Shown in pieces: positions 1 to 11,954 of a stretch of 64,000 nucleotides of DNA; the stretch's first letter is position 1, and each line of letters begins with the position of its first letter. The position numbers were made by a program, and so were the translations under genes. Source of the stretch: Engraulis encrasicolus (Eukaryota > Chordata > Actinopteri > Clupeiformes > Engraulidae); the NCBI RefSeq assembly GCF_034702125.1, contig NC_085873.1, forward strand, positions 44,608,144 to 44,672,143, in the 5' to 3' direction. Below the pieces are notes generated by a model that saw only the letters and a list, made by a program, of their open reading frames with translations, ran no database searches and had not been told where the DNA came from.

Positions 1-329
1 CAATGGTCCTATGGGCATACACTACATAGTGCCTTTAGTGTTCACATTTACCAAGAATAGATTCGGCAGTGTCCACAATGTCCTGGCACGGATCCGGGCG
101 GCAGTGCTCAAAATTGGCCTACAAAATTGCTGCACTATAAGCAGGGCCAAATGCTGGTGAAATTTCAGTTTGGCTGGTAGAAAAGAACAAATTACTAGCC
201 CCTTTGACTCATTGGTGAGTGTGTGTTTGGCTAGTGAGATTAACAATCACTAGCCATTTTGACTGATGATGAAAAAGGTTTATTTACTGTAGAGCCCTGA
301 CTATAAGAACAAAAACTTCATCAGCCAGT

Positions 330-467
<138 letters not shown>

Positions 468-633
468 CTTAGTATTACCACCTGATGGTCCTGGTTTTTA
501 ATGGCCTGTTCTGGAAAAAAACTAAAAACTTTCCTGGACACTGAATGAAAGATACCGTTGCATTCAAGCAAAAAGGGAGATTGTGTTTGAAATGTCTAGG
601 TTTTGCGTTAGACAGAGGTGGAACCCCAATTTG

Positions 634-691
634 TGCGTGCGTGCGTGCGTGAGTGTGCGTGCGTGCGAGCGTGTGTTTGTGTGTGTGTGCG
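634..691. repeat. Degenerate GTGC/TG simple repeat
   Basis: Short GTGC and GTGT units are mixed over about 60 bp; long frames through it on either strand are low-complexity artefacts. Confidence 0.85.
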
Positions 692-773
692 TTCCGTTGC
701 ATGCGCCGATCCACCCTTTCCCAGTTCCCAGTGAGGGTTCTCAGGCAGGCAGACTGGCATACGCATGAGGACA

Positions 774-948
774 TTCACAGCCAGGGATGCTGACAGATGG
801 GGACAAAGGGGACAGTTGTCCCGGGCCCAGGGCCAGAGAGGGCCCATAATTCGCTTGTCATTACATTGTATTTACTGAGTGGGGAGCCCTTTCAGATGAC
901 TTTGTCCTGGGCCCGGCCAAAGCTGTCAGCGCCGGCCCTGTTAACAGC
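774..948. mobile_element. Short hAT-type MITE
   Basis: The core (782-940, 159 bp) begins CAGGGATGCTGACAG and ends CTGTCAGCGCCGGCCCTG, which are imperfect terminal inverted repeats. It is flanked by TTCACAGC (774-781) and TTAACAGC (941-948), an 8-bp target duplication with one mismatch, the hAT signature. No coding capacity is visible. Confidence 0.7.
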
Positions 949-976
949 CTCCGAGTTAACACAGCTGCATTCCAGA

Positions 977-1268
<292 letters not shown>

Positions 1269-1294
1269 GAATCACAAGGTTTGTGCAGGTTTAC

Positions 1295-1652
1295 AGTACT
1301 TCTTAAAGGGGTATGCCTCTATTTTGGGGCTTAAAACAGTTAAAATTGTTGGATGGGGTTTATAAAGGTGGTAAAGTGCCTTATTTTTCATGTTAAGCGT
1401 TGTCTTGCTTTAAGACAAGTTAAAAGAGGGAATATGTCGCTAAGCTAGTGAAAGTCAATGGATCCGTGTAGCATGCTACACGGATCCATTGACTTTCACT
1501 AGCTTAGCGTCATGCTCCCTCTTTTAACTTGTCTTAAAACAAGACAACGGCTTACATGAAAAATAAGACACTTTACCACCTTTTGAAACCCTGGCAAACG
1601 ATTTTAACTGTATTAAGCACCAAAATAGTGGCATACCCCTTTAAAGTACTTC
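1295..1652. mobile_element. Palindromic (foldback) MITE with 8-bp target duplication
   Basis: The element (1303-1644) is a near-complete palindrome centred near 1467, with ends TTAAAGGGGTATGCC and its complement. AGTACTTC flanks it exactly on both sides (1295-1302 and 1645-1652), an 8-bp duplication compatible with a hAT mobiliser. No open frame is seen. Confidence 0.85.
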
Positions 1653-2128
1653 AATCTGCAGACAATCATATGATCTCAAATATACTCTTAATATCAAATA
1701 TAAATCAATGAAAAGAAAATGATTGCATGTAGTCTATGTTCACTATTCAACCACCAATGTAAAATGTGTAATACATAAATGTTTGGTATACAGCGCTCTA
1801 GCCTGACTGTCCCAACAGTTGACACATTACTCTGGACCCCGTTTCTCGAAAGCATCGTTGCTAACCAGTTAGCAACTTACTTAGCTGAGGTGAGCCCCCT
1901 TTTTCTTTCATTTTCATTTTTCAGGTATACCTCCAAAAAGTTGGCTGCCACGGATTGCCGTCAAAAGGGGGGCAGGGTCACCTCATTCTAGTTTTCTACC
2001 TCTATGGTCCCACCCTGTTTATTGCCAGCTGGGCATTTTTTAATAAATAAAAATTGAGTTCGGCCCATGACTCCGTCCCAGATTTTTATTTTGGCCCTCA
2101 GTTAATTTGAGTTTGACACTAGCACATG
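1650..2128. other. No gene recognised; short repeat scraps
   Basis: Holds a one-ended copy of the GTTTCTCGA element family (about 1835-1895) and a segment around 1940-2015 that resembles the element at 29698-30112. Nothing supports a gene. Confidence 0.5.
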
Positions 2129-2168
2129 GCTTAGAGCAGTGGTCTCCAAATGGCGACCTGCGGGCCAG

Positions 2169-2337
2169 GGGTCCGTTTCTCGATTCTTGCCTTTGCTAAC
2201 CGTCTTAAGACCGTCTTAAGACGTAACACCATTCCCTTGGATTTAGTGGTGAGCGTCGCTGTCAAGACGCAGTTGAGTCGCTCGTAAGAAGGACTTTGCT
2301 AACGACGATAGCAGAGATGCTTTCGAGAAACGGATCC
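2169..2337. mobile_element. GTTTCTCGA-family element, copy 1
   Basis: Ends GGGTCCGTTTCTCGA and TCGAGAAACGGATC are inverted repeats. CAG flanks both sides (2166-2168 and 2338-2340). The interior is rich in CTTAAGAC motifs. It is nested in a hAT element. Confidence 0.7.
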
Positions 2338-2465
2338 CAGATCCGGCCTGGGCATGCCACACATTTTGCCCGCCATGAGGTTGGAGCAAATGGTCACATG
2401 CACAGTATGTGTGCTATCTGTGGTCATACGGTCTGGGAATCTGATTGGCCCTCGTAGCCAATCTG

Positions 2466-2702
2466 GACTCCGTTTCTCGATTCTTGTCCTTGCTAACCGT
2501 CTTAAGTCGGTCTTGAGTTGGTCGTAAGTTGCTCTTGATTTGGTCTTCAGTTGGTCTTCAGTTGGTCTTTAGATGCAAGACCAACTTAAGAACAACTTAA
2601 GAACAACTTAAGACCAACTCAAGACCTTGGTTACAACGTTGGTCTTAAGAACGAACAAAATGGCTAAAGTTGTTAGCAAAGGCACTGTCGAGAAACGACC
2701 CC
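2466..2702. mobile_element. GTTTCTCGA-family element, copy 2
   Basis: Same terminal sequence as the copy at 2169, with an expanded interior of AACTTAAGA-type units. Flanked by CTG on both sides (2463-2465 and 2703-2705). Confidence 0.7.
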
Positions 2703-2909
2703 CTGATTGGCTACGTAATTTGACCCTTGTGGAGAAATAATTGAAGACCGCTGCCTTAGAGGATGGAGGCTCGCTGCCTTCAGCTTCCCGTCTGAGTGAG
2801 TGAGTACTAATTTTGTACATGTAAGTAAGTAGTAATCCTTATTTTAGGCTATATTAGGTTATATTTTATGGTCTGTATGGTTGTCTGATTAGGTAAGTGT
2901 TATTTACAG

Positions 2910-2965
2910 TCAGGGCTTTGAACCGATTTTTTCCCCCAATCGGTTAATTTCATAATTATACGGAT
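2910..2965. mobile_element. One-ended repeat fragment (CAGGGCTTTGAACCG end)
   Basis: About 45 bp match the start of the insertion that truncates the relict receptor unit at 16706. The other end is not visible here. Confidence 0.4.
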
Positions 2966-3001
2966 ATAACATTTGGCGACGAGGATGACTACCCTCAATC
3001 T

Positions 3002-3180
3002 ACTAGCCTGATTATCATCGACGTTCAAATCTCTTCGAGACTTGGTCTGACCAAGAGTATAACAATTAACGTTTCCCAAACGGCATGGTTGACCTGCCTC
3101 CCTTGGTTTGCTTATGGTTGTTTGCTTATCGACAAAGTGGGAGAGGAAGTACTTGCATTGCTCTTGACCTGACTAATTGC
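3002..3180. repeat. Dispersed short repeat, partner of 12779-12977
   Basis: This segment, running from the CTAGCCTGAT motif to the GACCTGACTA motif, reappears in reverse orientation at 12779-12977. Sister units of the receptor array lack it at that second site, so it is mobile. Its class is unclear. Confidence 0.6.
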
Positions 3181-3239
3181 AACGCTGAAAGTGTTGCGTC
3201 ACTAGGAGGGCACAGCCTGGCTATCAATCTACCACCTCA

Positions 3240-3500
3240 ACCCCCCCTTCCTACCAGTCCCAGGCGATCCCGCTGTTCCCTGGGACCGATGGATTACATC
3301 TTTTGAAGACTATTTACTCACGGTGGGCTACTCCACCCTGCAGGATACAAGAAAGTGTGCTATCCTCTGCCATTGCCTGAGACAGGAGGGTCAATGAATC
3401 TCATGCCCGTGCTAACACCGTGGCCAACCTCTTGTCCAGAGCAATCTACTTGACAAAGGAGCCAAGGGAGGGGCCAGCTGACATGGAAGATGATGGAAGA
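3240..3500 (+). pseudogene. Gag-like fragment of an LTR retrotransposon
   Basis: One frame from about 3264 reads VPWDRWITSFEDYLLT followed by a block with cysteines and LCHCLRQEGQ. This matches the N-terminal Gag region of Ty3/Gypsy-type elements, which typically has a W..W/F..YL pattern followed by a hydrophobic 'lhclg' block. A stop interrupts the frame near 3395. No LTRs, protease or polymerase are seen nearby. It is a dead scrap. Confidence 0.55.
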
Positions 3501-4009
3501 CTGGGTCCACATCCTGCATTCGAAGATTTCATAATTTTAGTTCAAATGCAGTTTTATTAACAATGTATGCACTGGACACACAAAGGAATTGAAATAGTGG
3601 TTTTCATTCATATAAAAGAAAAGTAAAGTTGCTCTGCCTCACAACAAGAGAGTGCAGTAACTACGCCAACATTGAGGAAAAGGCCCTAAAAGTGTTGGTA
3701 TTAGGTTGGATATTGTAGTTACTGCAAAACAATAAATTATGATATAAAATGGAACATATTTGGTCCAGAAGGCTTTGTCACAAGAAGAAGGAGGTGTGAT
3801 GACCATTTTCAACTTTTTTTTTTATCTAAACACAAATTTGACAGAATGTGTAGTTACTGCACTTTGCCGTTGCAGGGCAGAGCTGTTTCACCTCAGTGTC
3901 ACCCTAGTGTCACCTTATGTCCACAATGAGCAAATGAGATGAGTAATGATGACTTTAGATAATCAAATAGCAAATTTGGCTCTCCATCTGGTGCACACCT
4001 GTGTTTTTA
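3501..4009. other. No gene recognised
   Basis: AT-rich sequence without a supported coding, RNA or repeat feature. Confidence 0.5.
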
Positions 4010-4092
4010 TATCACATCACCACACGAAATCTGTCTTCTCCTCTGCTGACAACCCGACCAGCACATAATTAAAAGCACCTTTGCATCCTCAG
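4005..4092 (+). promoter_or_regulatory. Candidate promoter and 5' non-coding exon of gene 1
   Basis: A TATA-like TTTTTATATC (about 4005-4014) precedes a segment ending CTCAG|GTAAGAG, with the donor after 4092. The layout parallels the array copies, where a TA-rich box precedes an exon ending CAG|GTAAGG. The matching acceptor would be CTTCAG| just before 6084. This is inferred from pattern and position only. Confidence 0.35.
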
Positions 4093-4308
4093 GTAAGAGA
4101 CGCATAAGTCAATGTTACACATCACATTATTGCTTTTTAAATTTAATATGATCAGATTTTATGTTAAGGTTTTATTTTATTAGGAATCCCCAACAGAAAG
4201 TTAGTTTGTTCAACTGTATTTCTCCTTGTATTTTACTGATGTGTGTGTGTTGTGTGCTAGTGAAGCGATTTGTGTGGAATTGGACTCAACATGACCGGAA
4301 ACGGACTA

Positions 4309-4461
4309 TTAAAGGTGGGGTTGCAGGTTAACCATTTTAATAAAATGTACCATTATGACATCATGTTGGGGGTTCCGCAGTCTTATAGGAGTCTATGTAG
4401 AACCTTAGAATCCTGGGGGAGTTCCCCCAACGTGATGTCATACCTGCAACGCCACCTTTAA
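4309..4461. mobile_element. Palindromic MITE
   Basis: Ends TTAAAGGTGGGGTTGCAGG and its near-perfect complement ending at 4461 bracket a self-complementary interior of about 150 bp. No coding capacity. Confidence 0.7.
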
Positions 4462-4707
4462 ACCCATTTTAGCCTGGAGACCCAGATATGGTCCGCTGCA
4501 TTCCGGCTCTTGAGATTTGAGGGTTTTTAAAAAATTAAACATGTGGGTATGTTAGAGCTGAATTAATACATTGTAATGCAAAACGAGGGTCCTATCTTTT
4601 AAATAAAACTTATTTCATGTTTGTATGTCCTTCGGAGGCTGAGATATTTAGGATTTAATAGGCAGAGGGCACCCTCTCCCAAATAAGGCTCGGGCTGAAA
4701 TGGGTTA
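4462..4707. mobile_element. Inverted-repeat MITE
   Basis: Ends AACCCATTTTAGCCTGGAG and the complement of GGCTCGGGCTGAAATGGGTT are imperfect inverted repeats enclosing about 240 bp. It abuts the preceding palindromic MITE. Confidence 0.55.
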
Positions 4708-4938
4708 ATGTATGATTTTGACGATTCACAGTTGATTACTTTGAAACCCTTGTATTTTTTAACAGTGTATGTTTAAAATGATTTATAACATTTCTCCATA
4801 AGATACAAAATAAACAACAAAAATATAGTTAAAGGAATTTAAGATTAAGCTTGGCAATTAGTTAGTTTGGACACTTTAGGGTGTGTAAAATGGAAACATC
4901 TAGTTGAACAAAAAACAGAATCATACTGTAAACCGATG

Positions 4939-5893
4939 GCATAGACCAGGGACTCTTAACCTTTTTGACGTTGAGGCCCATTTTTTTCGGTGCAGAGTGG
5001 CCCGGAGCCCATCTAATATTGCCCATGCCTACACACATTATATATATATATAGTAGTAGTCTACTTTTTTGAAGTGGGTATACTGTATATTCGAGCATTT
5101 TTTGAAGTGGGTATACTGTATATATTTATGCTATTATAAGCAATGGATCAATCAATTTTAAGTGGGTATACTGAAGTCCCTAAAATTTAGAAGTGGGTAT
5201 ATTCCGTATACCTGCGTTCTATGTAGACTACACCACTGTATAATGTAGGCCTATGTATGTATATACCGGTATTATTATATAATTTTTTTAATAATTAAAT
5301 CCTGATTTGAAAAAAGCAGGCTATTAATGTAGTAAGCTAGGCCTATTAATGCATTTTGTAATGGAAAAACTGTATTAATTGAGCTCACTCTTCTATATTC
5401 AATGATAAACCCAATCCACTCACAGGGCATCAGGCCAGAGCCATCCCTGCATTTGAATGCTTCTCTGACATTTGTGAAAGCTCCGTTTGCGATTTGTGAT
5501 GAATCTGCTGATTCAAGACGGTTTTACTTAATGATGTGCAGATGCGACGCCAGAACAGAAATTCCTCAGCCTTATACAGAGTGTCAAAAACAGAAAGCTT
5601 TGTAGCCTGATATCATGCAAAATTCTTTAAATAAATGTATTTTGGGGTACACAATGATAACAGGTTTGCTTTGTCAGTAAACAGAATCATTTTGAGTAAC
5701 GTTTCAATCGCTTATTTTGTAACTGAACGTGAGGAGAGAAGACGTCGGCAAATTTCACTTCACACCGGTTGGTAATTTCTCATTCTCCATTCGTGTAGGC
5801 CTACTGTTGAGTGTATTGCCACCTTGTCTTTGACGTTGCGTCTTCCACTATAAAAAAACAGCGGCCCTATGGTTAAGAATCCCTGACATAGAC
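4939..5893. mobile_element. hAT-type element upstream of gene 1
   Basis: The core (4947-5885, 939 bp) has ends CAGGGACTCTTAACC and GGTTAAGAATCCCTG, inverted repeats with one mismatch. Flanks are GCATAGAC (4939-4946) and ACATAGAC (5886-5893). The interior has no recognisable transposase, so it is non-autonomous. It lies in the presumed 5' intron of gene 1, about 200 bp before the coding exon. Confidence 0.85.
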
Positions 5894-6097
5894 CATCCCC
5901 TCACGCAAACCCCATGCTTTTCAACGATTAGCTAAGTCCACTGTCTATACCTTATTAAAGATCAAAATTAATCGAAAAACAAACAAGCAAAACAAAACAA
6001 CATCAGCCTCTTGATGGCTGTCGACCCACTGAGAAAATGCCCTGTATGCCAGATTAACAGTACAGCCCTGGTCTGATCTTCAGGTGTGGCCATCGCC

Positions 6098-6795
6098 ATG
6101 ACGGACCTTCTGGCTTCAAACTCCACCAATGCTAGCAAAGGCCCTGACCCCAATTGGTTCTTCTGTCTGGATTACCAGGGGGGCGACATATTTTGGGCAG
6201 TAATCCTCACTTCTTGTGCGTGTGTGGGTGTGCCTGCCGCCCTGTGGCTCCTGTGGGTGCTAATCCAAAAGCAACATCATCAGCAGCAGCGTAGCGGCAC
6301 CGGGTCCTCCTCCTCCTCCAACAACAACAGCAATGTCTTCCTACTCAACCTCACCGTCATGGACCTGATCTGCAATGCAACACTTCCCTTTTGCGTGCTC
6401 AACAATTACCTCTGGCTAAATACCAGTGTGGTCTGGGTAACTTTTTTCTCATACAACCTTAATACTGTCGGGAGGCCCCTGATCACCATCTGCGTCTGCG
6501 CAGACTGCTACCTGGCTGTCGTCCATCCCATCGTGTACATGAAAGCCAAGCTGGCCAGGTGGAGGCTGATGGCTTGTGTGCTTTTCTGGGTGGTGCCCTG
6601 CACCGCCGGGATCGCCGTGCTCAACAACAATCAACTGTCATCTTCCCCGGTTGCCATCGTACCTTTCCTTGTGTCTCTTCCGCCCATCGTGTTCTTCAAC
6701 GCGTCCATCCTGCGGGCCCTGCAGAGGCCTGATCCGGCTGGACGGAGTGGTGTGCACCCTCAGAAGCAGAGGGCCATGCGCACCATACGCCACAG
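6098..6795 (+). CDS. Class A GPCR-like receptor gene 1, coding exon 1 (TM1-TM5, ICL3)
   Basis: This exon starts at ATG 6098, 14 bases after a CTTCAG acceptor, and ends at ACAG|GTGAGG (6795) in phase 2. Joined to 11512-11719 it gives about 301 residues. It shows N-glycosylation sites (NST, NAS), a TM1 reading VGVPAALWLLWVL, a TM2 with NLTVMDL that keeps the usual aspartate, TM3 ending CADCYLAVVHP where DRY would be, and ICL3 with RSGVHPQKQRAM, which is almost identical in the five downstream receptors. A Gln/His, Ser and Asn-rich insert in ICL1 (about residues 58-79) is private to this copy. It is a plasma-membrane rhodopsin-like receptor of unknown ligand. The TM3-ECL2 cysteine pair and the DRY arginine are absent. 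Confidence 0.85.
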
Positions 6796-6883
6796 GTGAG
6801 GTGCATGTACAAACCCCAACTCCGGTGAAGTTGGGACGTTTGGTAAACAGTGAATAAAATCAAAATGCTATCATTTTCAAACT

Positions 6884-7708
6884 AGAATGGGCACTCGGTA
6901 GAGCGCAAACCTTCGCCTACGCCACTTATTTTTTTCTGACCATCTTCAGAGTGTAGGGCGTAACATTCTCCAAATTTTGGTGTTAGTTTCATTTAAATTG
7001 GACCGGAATATCGTAATATTACATATTTGGCCCAGTCTTGACCTCTTATTCAATTCCGCATGCACACGTTGTTCTGGCATATAGTGCTTGGCAAAGAAAA
7101 ACATTTTTTACCTTTTCGTGACCTTGACCTTGACCTTTGACCCACTCCCAAACAGTAATCGGTTGTTCCTTGGGTCATGACCAATCATCCCAGTAAATTT
7201 CATAAAAATCGGCTGAATTTACGTTTTTGACCTTTTCGTGACCTTTGACCTTTGACCCAATCACTCCCAAAATGTAATGGATTGTTCCTTGGGTCATGAC
7301 CAATCATCCCACCAAATTTCATAAAAATCGGCTCAATGTACGTTTTTGACCTTTTTGTGACCTTGACCTTGACCTTTGACCTTTGACCCAATCACTCCCA
7401 AAAAGTAATCGATTGTTCCTTGGGTCATGACCAATCATCCCACTACATTTCATAAAAATCGGCTCAGTTCTCTCTGAGTTATACAAAGTACAAATAAATA
7501 TTTTGACCTTGACCTTTGACCTTTGACTCAATCACTCCCAAAAACTAATCGATTGTTCCTTGGGTCATGACCAATCATCCCACCAAATTTCATAAAAATC
7601 GGCTCAGTTCTGTCTGAGTTATACGAAGTACATACAAACAAACATATTAACAAATAAATAAATACACAGCGGTCAAAACATAACCTTCGCCGACTTTGTC
7701 TTGGCGAA
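6884..7708. mobile_element. Interspersed repeat with tandem GACCTTTGACC units, nested in the left inverted repeat
   Basis: Starts near CTAGAATGGGCACTCGG and GCAAACCTTCGCC and ends CTTGGCGAAGGTAAA. Inside are four copies of a roughly 120-bp unit with GACCTTTGACC and GGGTCATGACCAATCATCCC. The right inverted repeat of the host element at about 10450-10465 gives the uninterrupted sequence, confirming that this is an insertion. Related head and tail motifs occur at 20026-20236 and 53985-54282. Confidence 0.7.
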
Positions 7709-8127
7709 GGTAAACATTCAATCTATTCATTAGGTGGAGAATAGTGAAAAGACAACATATTAAGTGTTAAAACCAAGAAAAAATATTGTTTTGGGGGACA
7801 TATGTACTCATTTCTAATTTGATAAATTCAACACGTCTCAAATAAGTTGGGACGGGGATCAGTGAAATTTAGTAAACATCCAAATAAGATAAAACAACAA
7901 AGAAGAACATTTCAAAATGAATTGTACTGACGGACAATATAGGTGTCCAGGTATAAGATCATCACAGAGAGGCTGAGTCACTCAGAATTAAAGATGCAAA
8001 GGGAATAATTACCATAGTTATTACATACATTTTTGAATTCCCTTTGATTTACCACGATTGAGTGTATATAAGACATATTTTTGTTACTAAAATCATTGTA
8101 TAGGTTCATGACATCATGAAATATATA

Positions 8128-9579
8128 CAGTGGCGCCAGTTAGTATTGGCACCCTTGAAGCTTAAGCACATTATCAGACATATCTCCAGACAACAAATAA
8201 TAAGGTCAACCATGATTTTTCTATAGATAGCTTGTGGTTGATACTAGATGTAAAAATGCTCAACAGCAAGGAATACTAAACTACGAGAGGGAAAAAATTG
8301 AAGAAGCTAAAGCTCCTGGAACCACTGGTATTGGCACCCTTTACTGGATACCATTGTGGAAACCTAATTTGTCTCAAATATGGTAGATAACAAATGGGAA
8401 TCACCTTTGACAAATTGCTTTTGCCCATAGGACATGAATTAGGCAAGGATTTTTTTATATTTGTGTTTTAAATAGCCACCTGTTACATCTTGTGCGTCTT
8501 TGACAAATGTGAAGACAGATGGGCTGCCTGAGGACACCAGAAATACAATTATTTGCAAAAACAAGACCTCCAAATAATAAAAAGGTCATCTCAAAAGACC
8601 CTAGTATACAATTTTCAACACTGTTTGTGTTATTCAGATATTTGCCAAACAGGGAGCTGTAAAGAACATTCTTGGATGTGGGGTTAAGGGAAGAAATTAT
8701 AATAGTAGTCTGTAGAAGTCGGTGCAAATAATGACAGACCCCAGGGTCTAACATCTACAGACCTGAAGGTCAACTTTGAACTGTTTTGGGAAGTTTTTTC
8801 CAATAAGCATCACATGTTTAACACTACACAACGTTTTGGTTTTTGGTTGGAGGCAAAGACGGACCACATTGCTTCATGAAAGTCATAAAAGGGAACACCT
8901 GAAGTCTGTATAAGAGAATACAGGGAAAACACAGCCCTTTTATGAATGTTTTAAGGTCAGATGAAGCAATAGTACAGCTTTCCAGTGATGCACACAAACA
9001 GCATGTTTGCATATTCTGCCAGAAAGTCTTTAAGGAAAAGGACACCCTACCAAAAATCAAGCATGGTGTCAGATCTATAATATTATGTCACCCCATTGAT
9101 GCATTAGGTATTGGAGGCTTTGACCATATCACAGGTATCATGACAGGCATCACAGGTATCATCATTTACAGGAAAATGTGTAACCATGTGCAAGAACACT
9201 TGGTTTGAGGTGAAGATCATGTTCAGCAAGACAAAAACCCAAAGCACACATCCAAATGCACACATCAAAATGCCACTAGAGAAGTGCAAGAAGCTCGTAG
9301 ACGAATACCAAAACCTTTGGAGGCTGCCTTTGCTGTCTAATGGTGTGAGACCAATCTGTTAAGGAGGGGTGCCAATATTCATGGACATGCCCTTTTTCAT
9401 GTTTTTGCTTGAAATTCCAAAATTAATTTGGAAAAAAATACTTTGCTATTCTAAATATATTTGGACCTTCAATTAAAAGATCCTGTTGCTAAAAGTTGTT
9501 TATATTTTCATTTATTTCTGGATATACTGCACATTTTGTAAATAAAATTAAGGGGTGCCAATACTAACTGGCGGCGCTG
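8128..9579 (+). mobile_element. Tc1-like transposon with decayed transposase
   Basis: The 1452-bp element has ends CAGTGGCGCCAGTTAGTATT and AATACTAACTGGCGGCGCTG and TA on both sides. In the interior on the + strand, scattered Tc1 transposase pieces are readable: LRSDEA near 8948 and VQQDKNPKHTSK near 9220, the blocks around the first two catalytic aspartates of the DDE domain. Frameshifts and stops separate them, so it is non-functional. Confidence 0.85.
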
Positions 9580-10553
9580 TATTGGCTGTAGTCTCACTCT
9601 AGCACTCCAGGAATTAGAGCTATTGAAAATTGACCAACATGCTTAATGCGTGCAAATGATACAGGGGGGTAACATTCTCCTAAGCACCTGAGCTCACTTG
9701 AAATAGACCCAGAAGAGATTGGAAACTGTCCTTTGCTTACAGAAGTCAGCAGAAGTTGTAAAGTCCATTCTTTTTGACAATAATAGAGCATTGCACATCC
9801 TGTGCTACAGTGAAAATGGACCATCCAACTTGTGTTAGTGCTAACTTCAAAAGTCAGCCTCCATGATGGCATGCGGGTGCAGTAGTGCATTGGTTAAGAT
9901 GTTCTCACTCATCTGTAGAGTTAAATGCAGTGCTGAATGGTATAAATGGGTTTTAAACAGCATGAAAAGCCACTCATGCATTATATTTTGAAGGGAGATC
10001 TTCGATTACTGCCACATAGTAAGGTCAAATTGCATTCTCTACTATGTTTTAACAGTTTGGCTCCATCATCAGGACCAGCAGATGATAAAATGGTGGGCTT
10101 TTGGTCAAGACCTGTCACACTAAGCACTACAGAAAGGAAAACATTGCAAAACATGACAAGGAATACACCCACCATTTAAGCTGGTGAAATCATGTCCAAG
10201 ATAGGAATTAACACTGTTTTTTATATAAAATCATCTCATTGGTTAATGTATTTAACTGTTAAGTGTTGTCTTTTGTTTTGTTTTTAGCCTTCCTCACTGC
10301 CATTTATTGTCCCCGTCCCAACTATTTTGAGACGTGTTGGATTTATCAAATTAGAAATAAGTACATATGTCCCCCAAAACAATATTTTTTCTCAGTTTTA
10401 ACACTTGATATGTTGTCTTTTCACTATTCTCCATCTAATGAATAGATTGAATGTTTTGAAAATGATAGCATTTTGATTTTATTCACTGTTTACCAAACGT
10501 CCCAACTTCACCGGAGTTGGGGTTTGTATGTATGTAACTATATAACAAGCCTG

Positions 10554-10723
10554 GGGTCTGTTTCTCGAAAGCGTCTTTGCTATCGTCGTTAGCAAAGTCT
10601 TTCGTAAGAGCGACTCAATTCTCTCTCGACAGCGACGCTCACCACTAAATCCAAGGGAATGGTAAGACGGTCTTAAGACGGTTTTAAGACGGTTAGCAAC
10701 GACAAGAATCGAGAAACGGACCC
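10554..10723. mobile_element. GTTTCTCGA-family element, copy 3
   Basis: Same family as 2169-2337 but in opposite orientation, with ends GGGTCTGTTTCTCGA and TCGAGAAACGGACC. CTG flanks both sides (10551-10553 and 10724-10726). It lies in the gene 1 intron. Confidence 0.75.
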
Positions 10724-10810
10724 CTGCTACAGTTTCTTCTTTGCGGCCTTTACTGACCTTGTTGGATCACATTTGTGTTGTTTTTTGTCTAGGAACAACA
10801 CAGTCTATCT

Positions 10811-11200
10811 AAGTCAAGTCAAGTCAAGTCAAGTCAGCTTTTAATGTCACTTTCATCATATGCACAAGACATACAAGGAAAAATGAAATTAAGTTTTCTC
10901 TCTATACCATGCCAGGACAAGACATATACAAAACTGACATTTTCAGACTGACATAAAGTGCAGACAGGACAGGTACAGTGATGGACTGGTAACAATGGAC
11001 AATAATAAATAATAAATACAGTACAAATGAACATTTAACATTTCACATTCAACATTTAACATTCAACATGTAACAGATAAGATAAATAAAGAATGTAGAC
11101 ACTACAATAATAGAAATAATAACAGTGAAAGTAACAGTATAATAACAGTACAAGTGGTATGTTCCAGGACTGAGGTAGTGCAGGTAAGGTGCAGTCCCTG
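10811..11200 (-). mobile_element. LINE 3' end, reverse orientation
   Basis: An AAGTC pentanucleotide run (10814-10836) followed by about 350 bp of low-GC sequence reads, on the minus strand, as a LINE 3' untranslated region ending in a short tandem tail. No reverse transcriptase is retained. It lies within the gene 1 intron. Confidence 0.5.
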
Positions 11201-11201
11201 G

Positions 11202-11312
<111 letters not shown>

Positions 11313-11511
11313 GTTAATAGTGGAATACAAGTCAAATTGCGCCGTCCAACGTGGTCCATTGTCCACTCAGTAGGTACAGTGGAATAATAACTGGTGTAAC
11401 AACTATGTAATATCGTCCACTGGTGTTATACTTTCACCATGAATCAGCTAGTCATCAATGTGCATTTAAAATTAACCATATTGACAATATTTTTTGACAC
11501 CTCTGATCCAG

Positions 11512-11719
11512 CCTGGTGGCAGCTACAATGGCCTACCTGCCTCCGCTGTTGGGATTTTCCTTGTACAGACTGCTTCCACTGACGCAGGAACAACTCTGGT
11601 GTGTCGTCGCTGTCCCCATCACCACGCCAACCCTAATGCTAAGCGCCCTCATGCCCATGCTCCACCTGAAGAGTCTGGGCCTCCTCAGTCATGTGACCAG
11701 GGCCTGCCGCTGTGAGTGA
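11512..11719 (+). CDS. Class A GPCR-like receptor gene 1, coding exon 2 (TM6-TM7 and tail)
   Basis: The acceptor GATCCAG| ends at 11511 and the exon resumes in the phase left by the first exon, completing a serine codon. It reads SLVAATMAYLPPLLGF (TM6), then LMLSALMPMLHLKSLG (TM7 into a short helix 8) and stops at TGA 11717-11719. Aligned with genes A-E the junction falls exactly in the SLAMTAVCYLP block, supporting the splice. TM6 lacks the CWxP tryptophan (AYLP) and TM7 has MPMLH where NPxxY is expected. The tail is about 15 residues. The intron (6796-11511) is absent from all five array paralogues. Confidence 0.85.
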
Positions 11720-11721
11720 TT

Positions 11722-11922
11722 GGGCCTCTCTCAAAACCTAGTGCAGTGCACTTCCAAGTGCATCAGCCTAATTAGTCACACCCAGTGATTGGATACTCTT
11801 TATCAGTCACACCCAGTGATTGGATATTCCGTAGAGTTCACCAAAGAGTATCCAATCACTGGGCGTGACTAATTAGGCTGATACACTTGGAAGTGCACTG
11901 CACTAGGTTTTGAGAAGGGCCC
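11722..11922. mobile_element. Foldback MITE starting 3 bp after the gene 1 stop codon
   Basis: Two near-perfect arms of about 65 bp (from GGGCCTCTCTCAAAACC and its complement at 11922) enclose a short loop that itself contains repeats of the CACCCAGTGATTGGATA motif. It would form most of the proximal 3' untranslated region of gene 1. Confidence 0.75.
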
Positions 11923-11954
11923 ACAGTCTGGCCAAAGAGAGTAGAGTGGAGTAA

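Larger units (their letters stand above)
2129..2761. mobile_element. hAT-type element hosting two nested elements
   Basis: Ends are CAGTGGTCTCCAA (from 2137) and its imperfect complement ending at 2753. Flanks GCTTAGAG (2129-2136) and CCTTAGAG (2754-2761) form an 8-bp duplication with one mismatch. Two GTTTCTCGA-family elements sit inside. No transposase is readable. Confidence 0.75.
6810..10526. mobile_element. Tc1/mariner-type element with long inverted repeats, in the gene 1 intron
   Basis: It begins CAAACCCCAACTCCGG 14 bp inside the intron and ends with the complement at 10526, with TA on both sides (6808-6809 and 10527-10528). The inverted repeats continue inward for about 200 bp once a later insertion (6884-7708) is discounted. 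This is a known kind of teleost TA-target element. It also hosts the Tc1-like copy at 8128-9579. No transposase of its own is readable. Confidence 0.8.

Noticed and set aside
7200..7531. Basic KVKV-rich frames on the minus strand
   Set aside because: They are translations of the tandem GACCTTTGACC repeat units.
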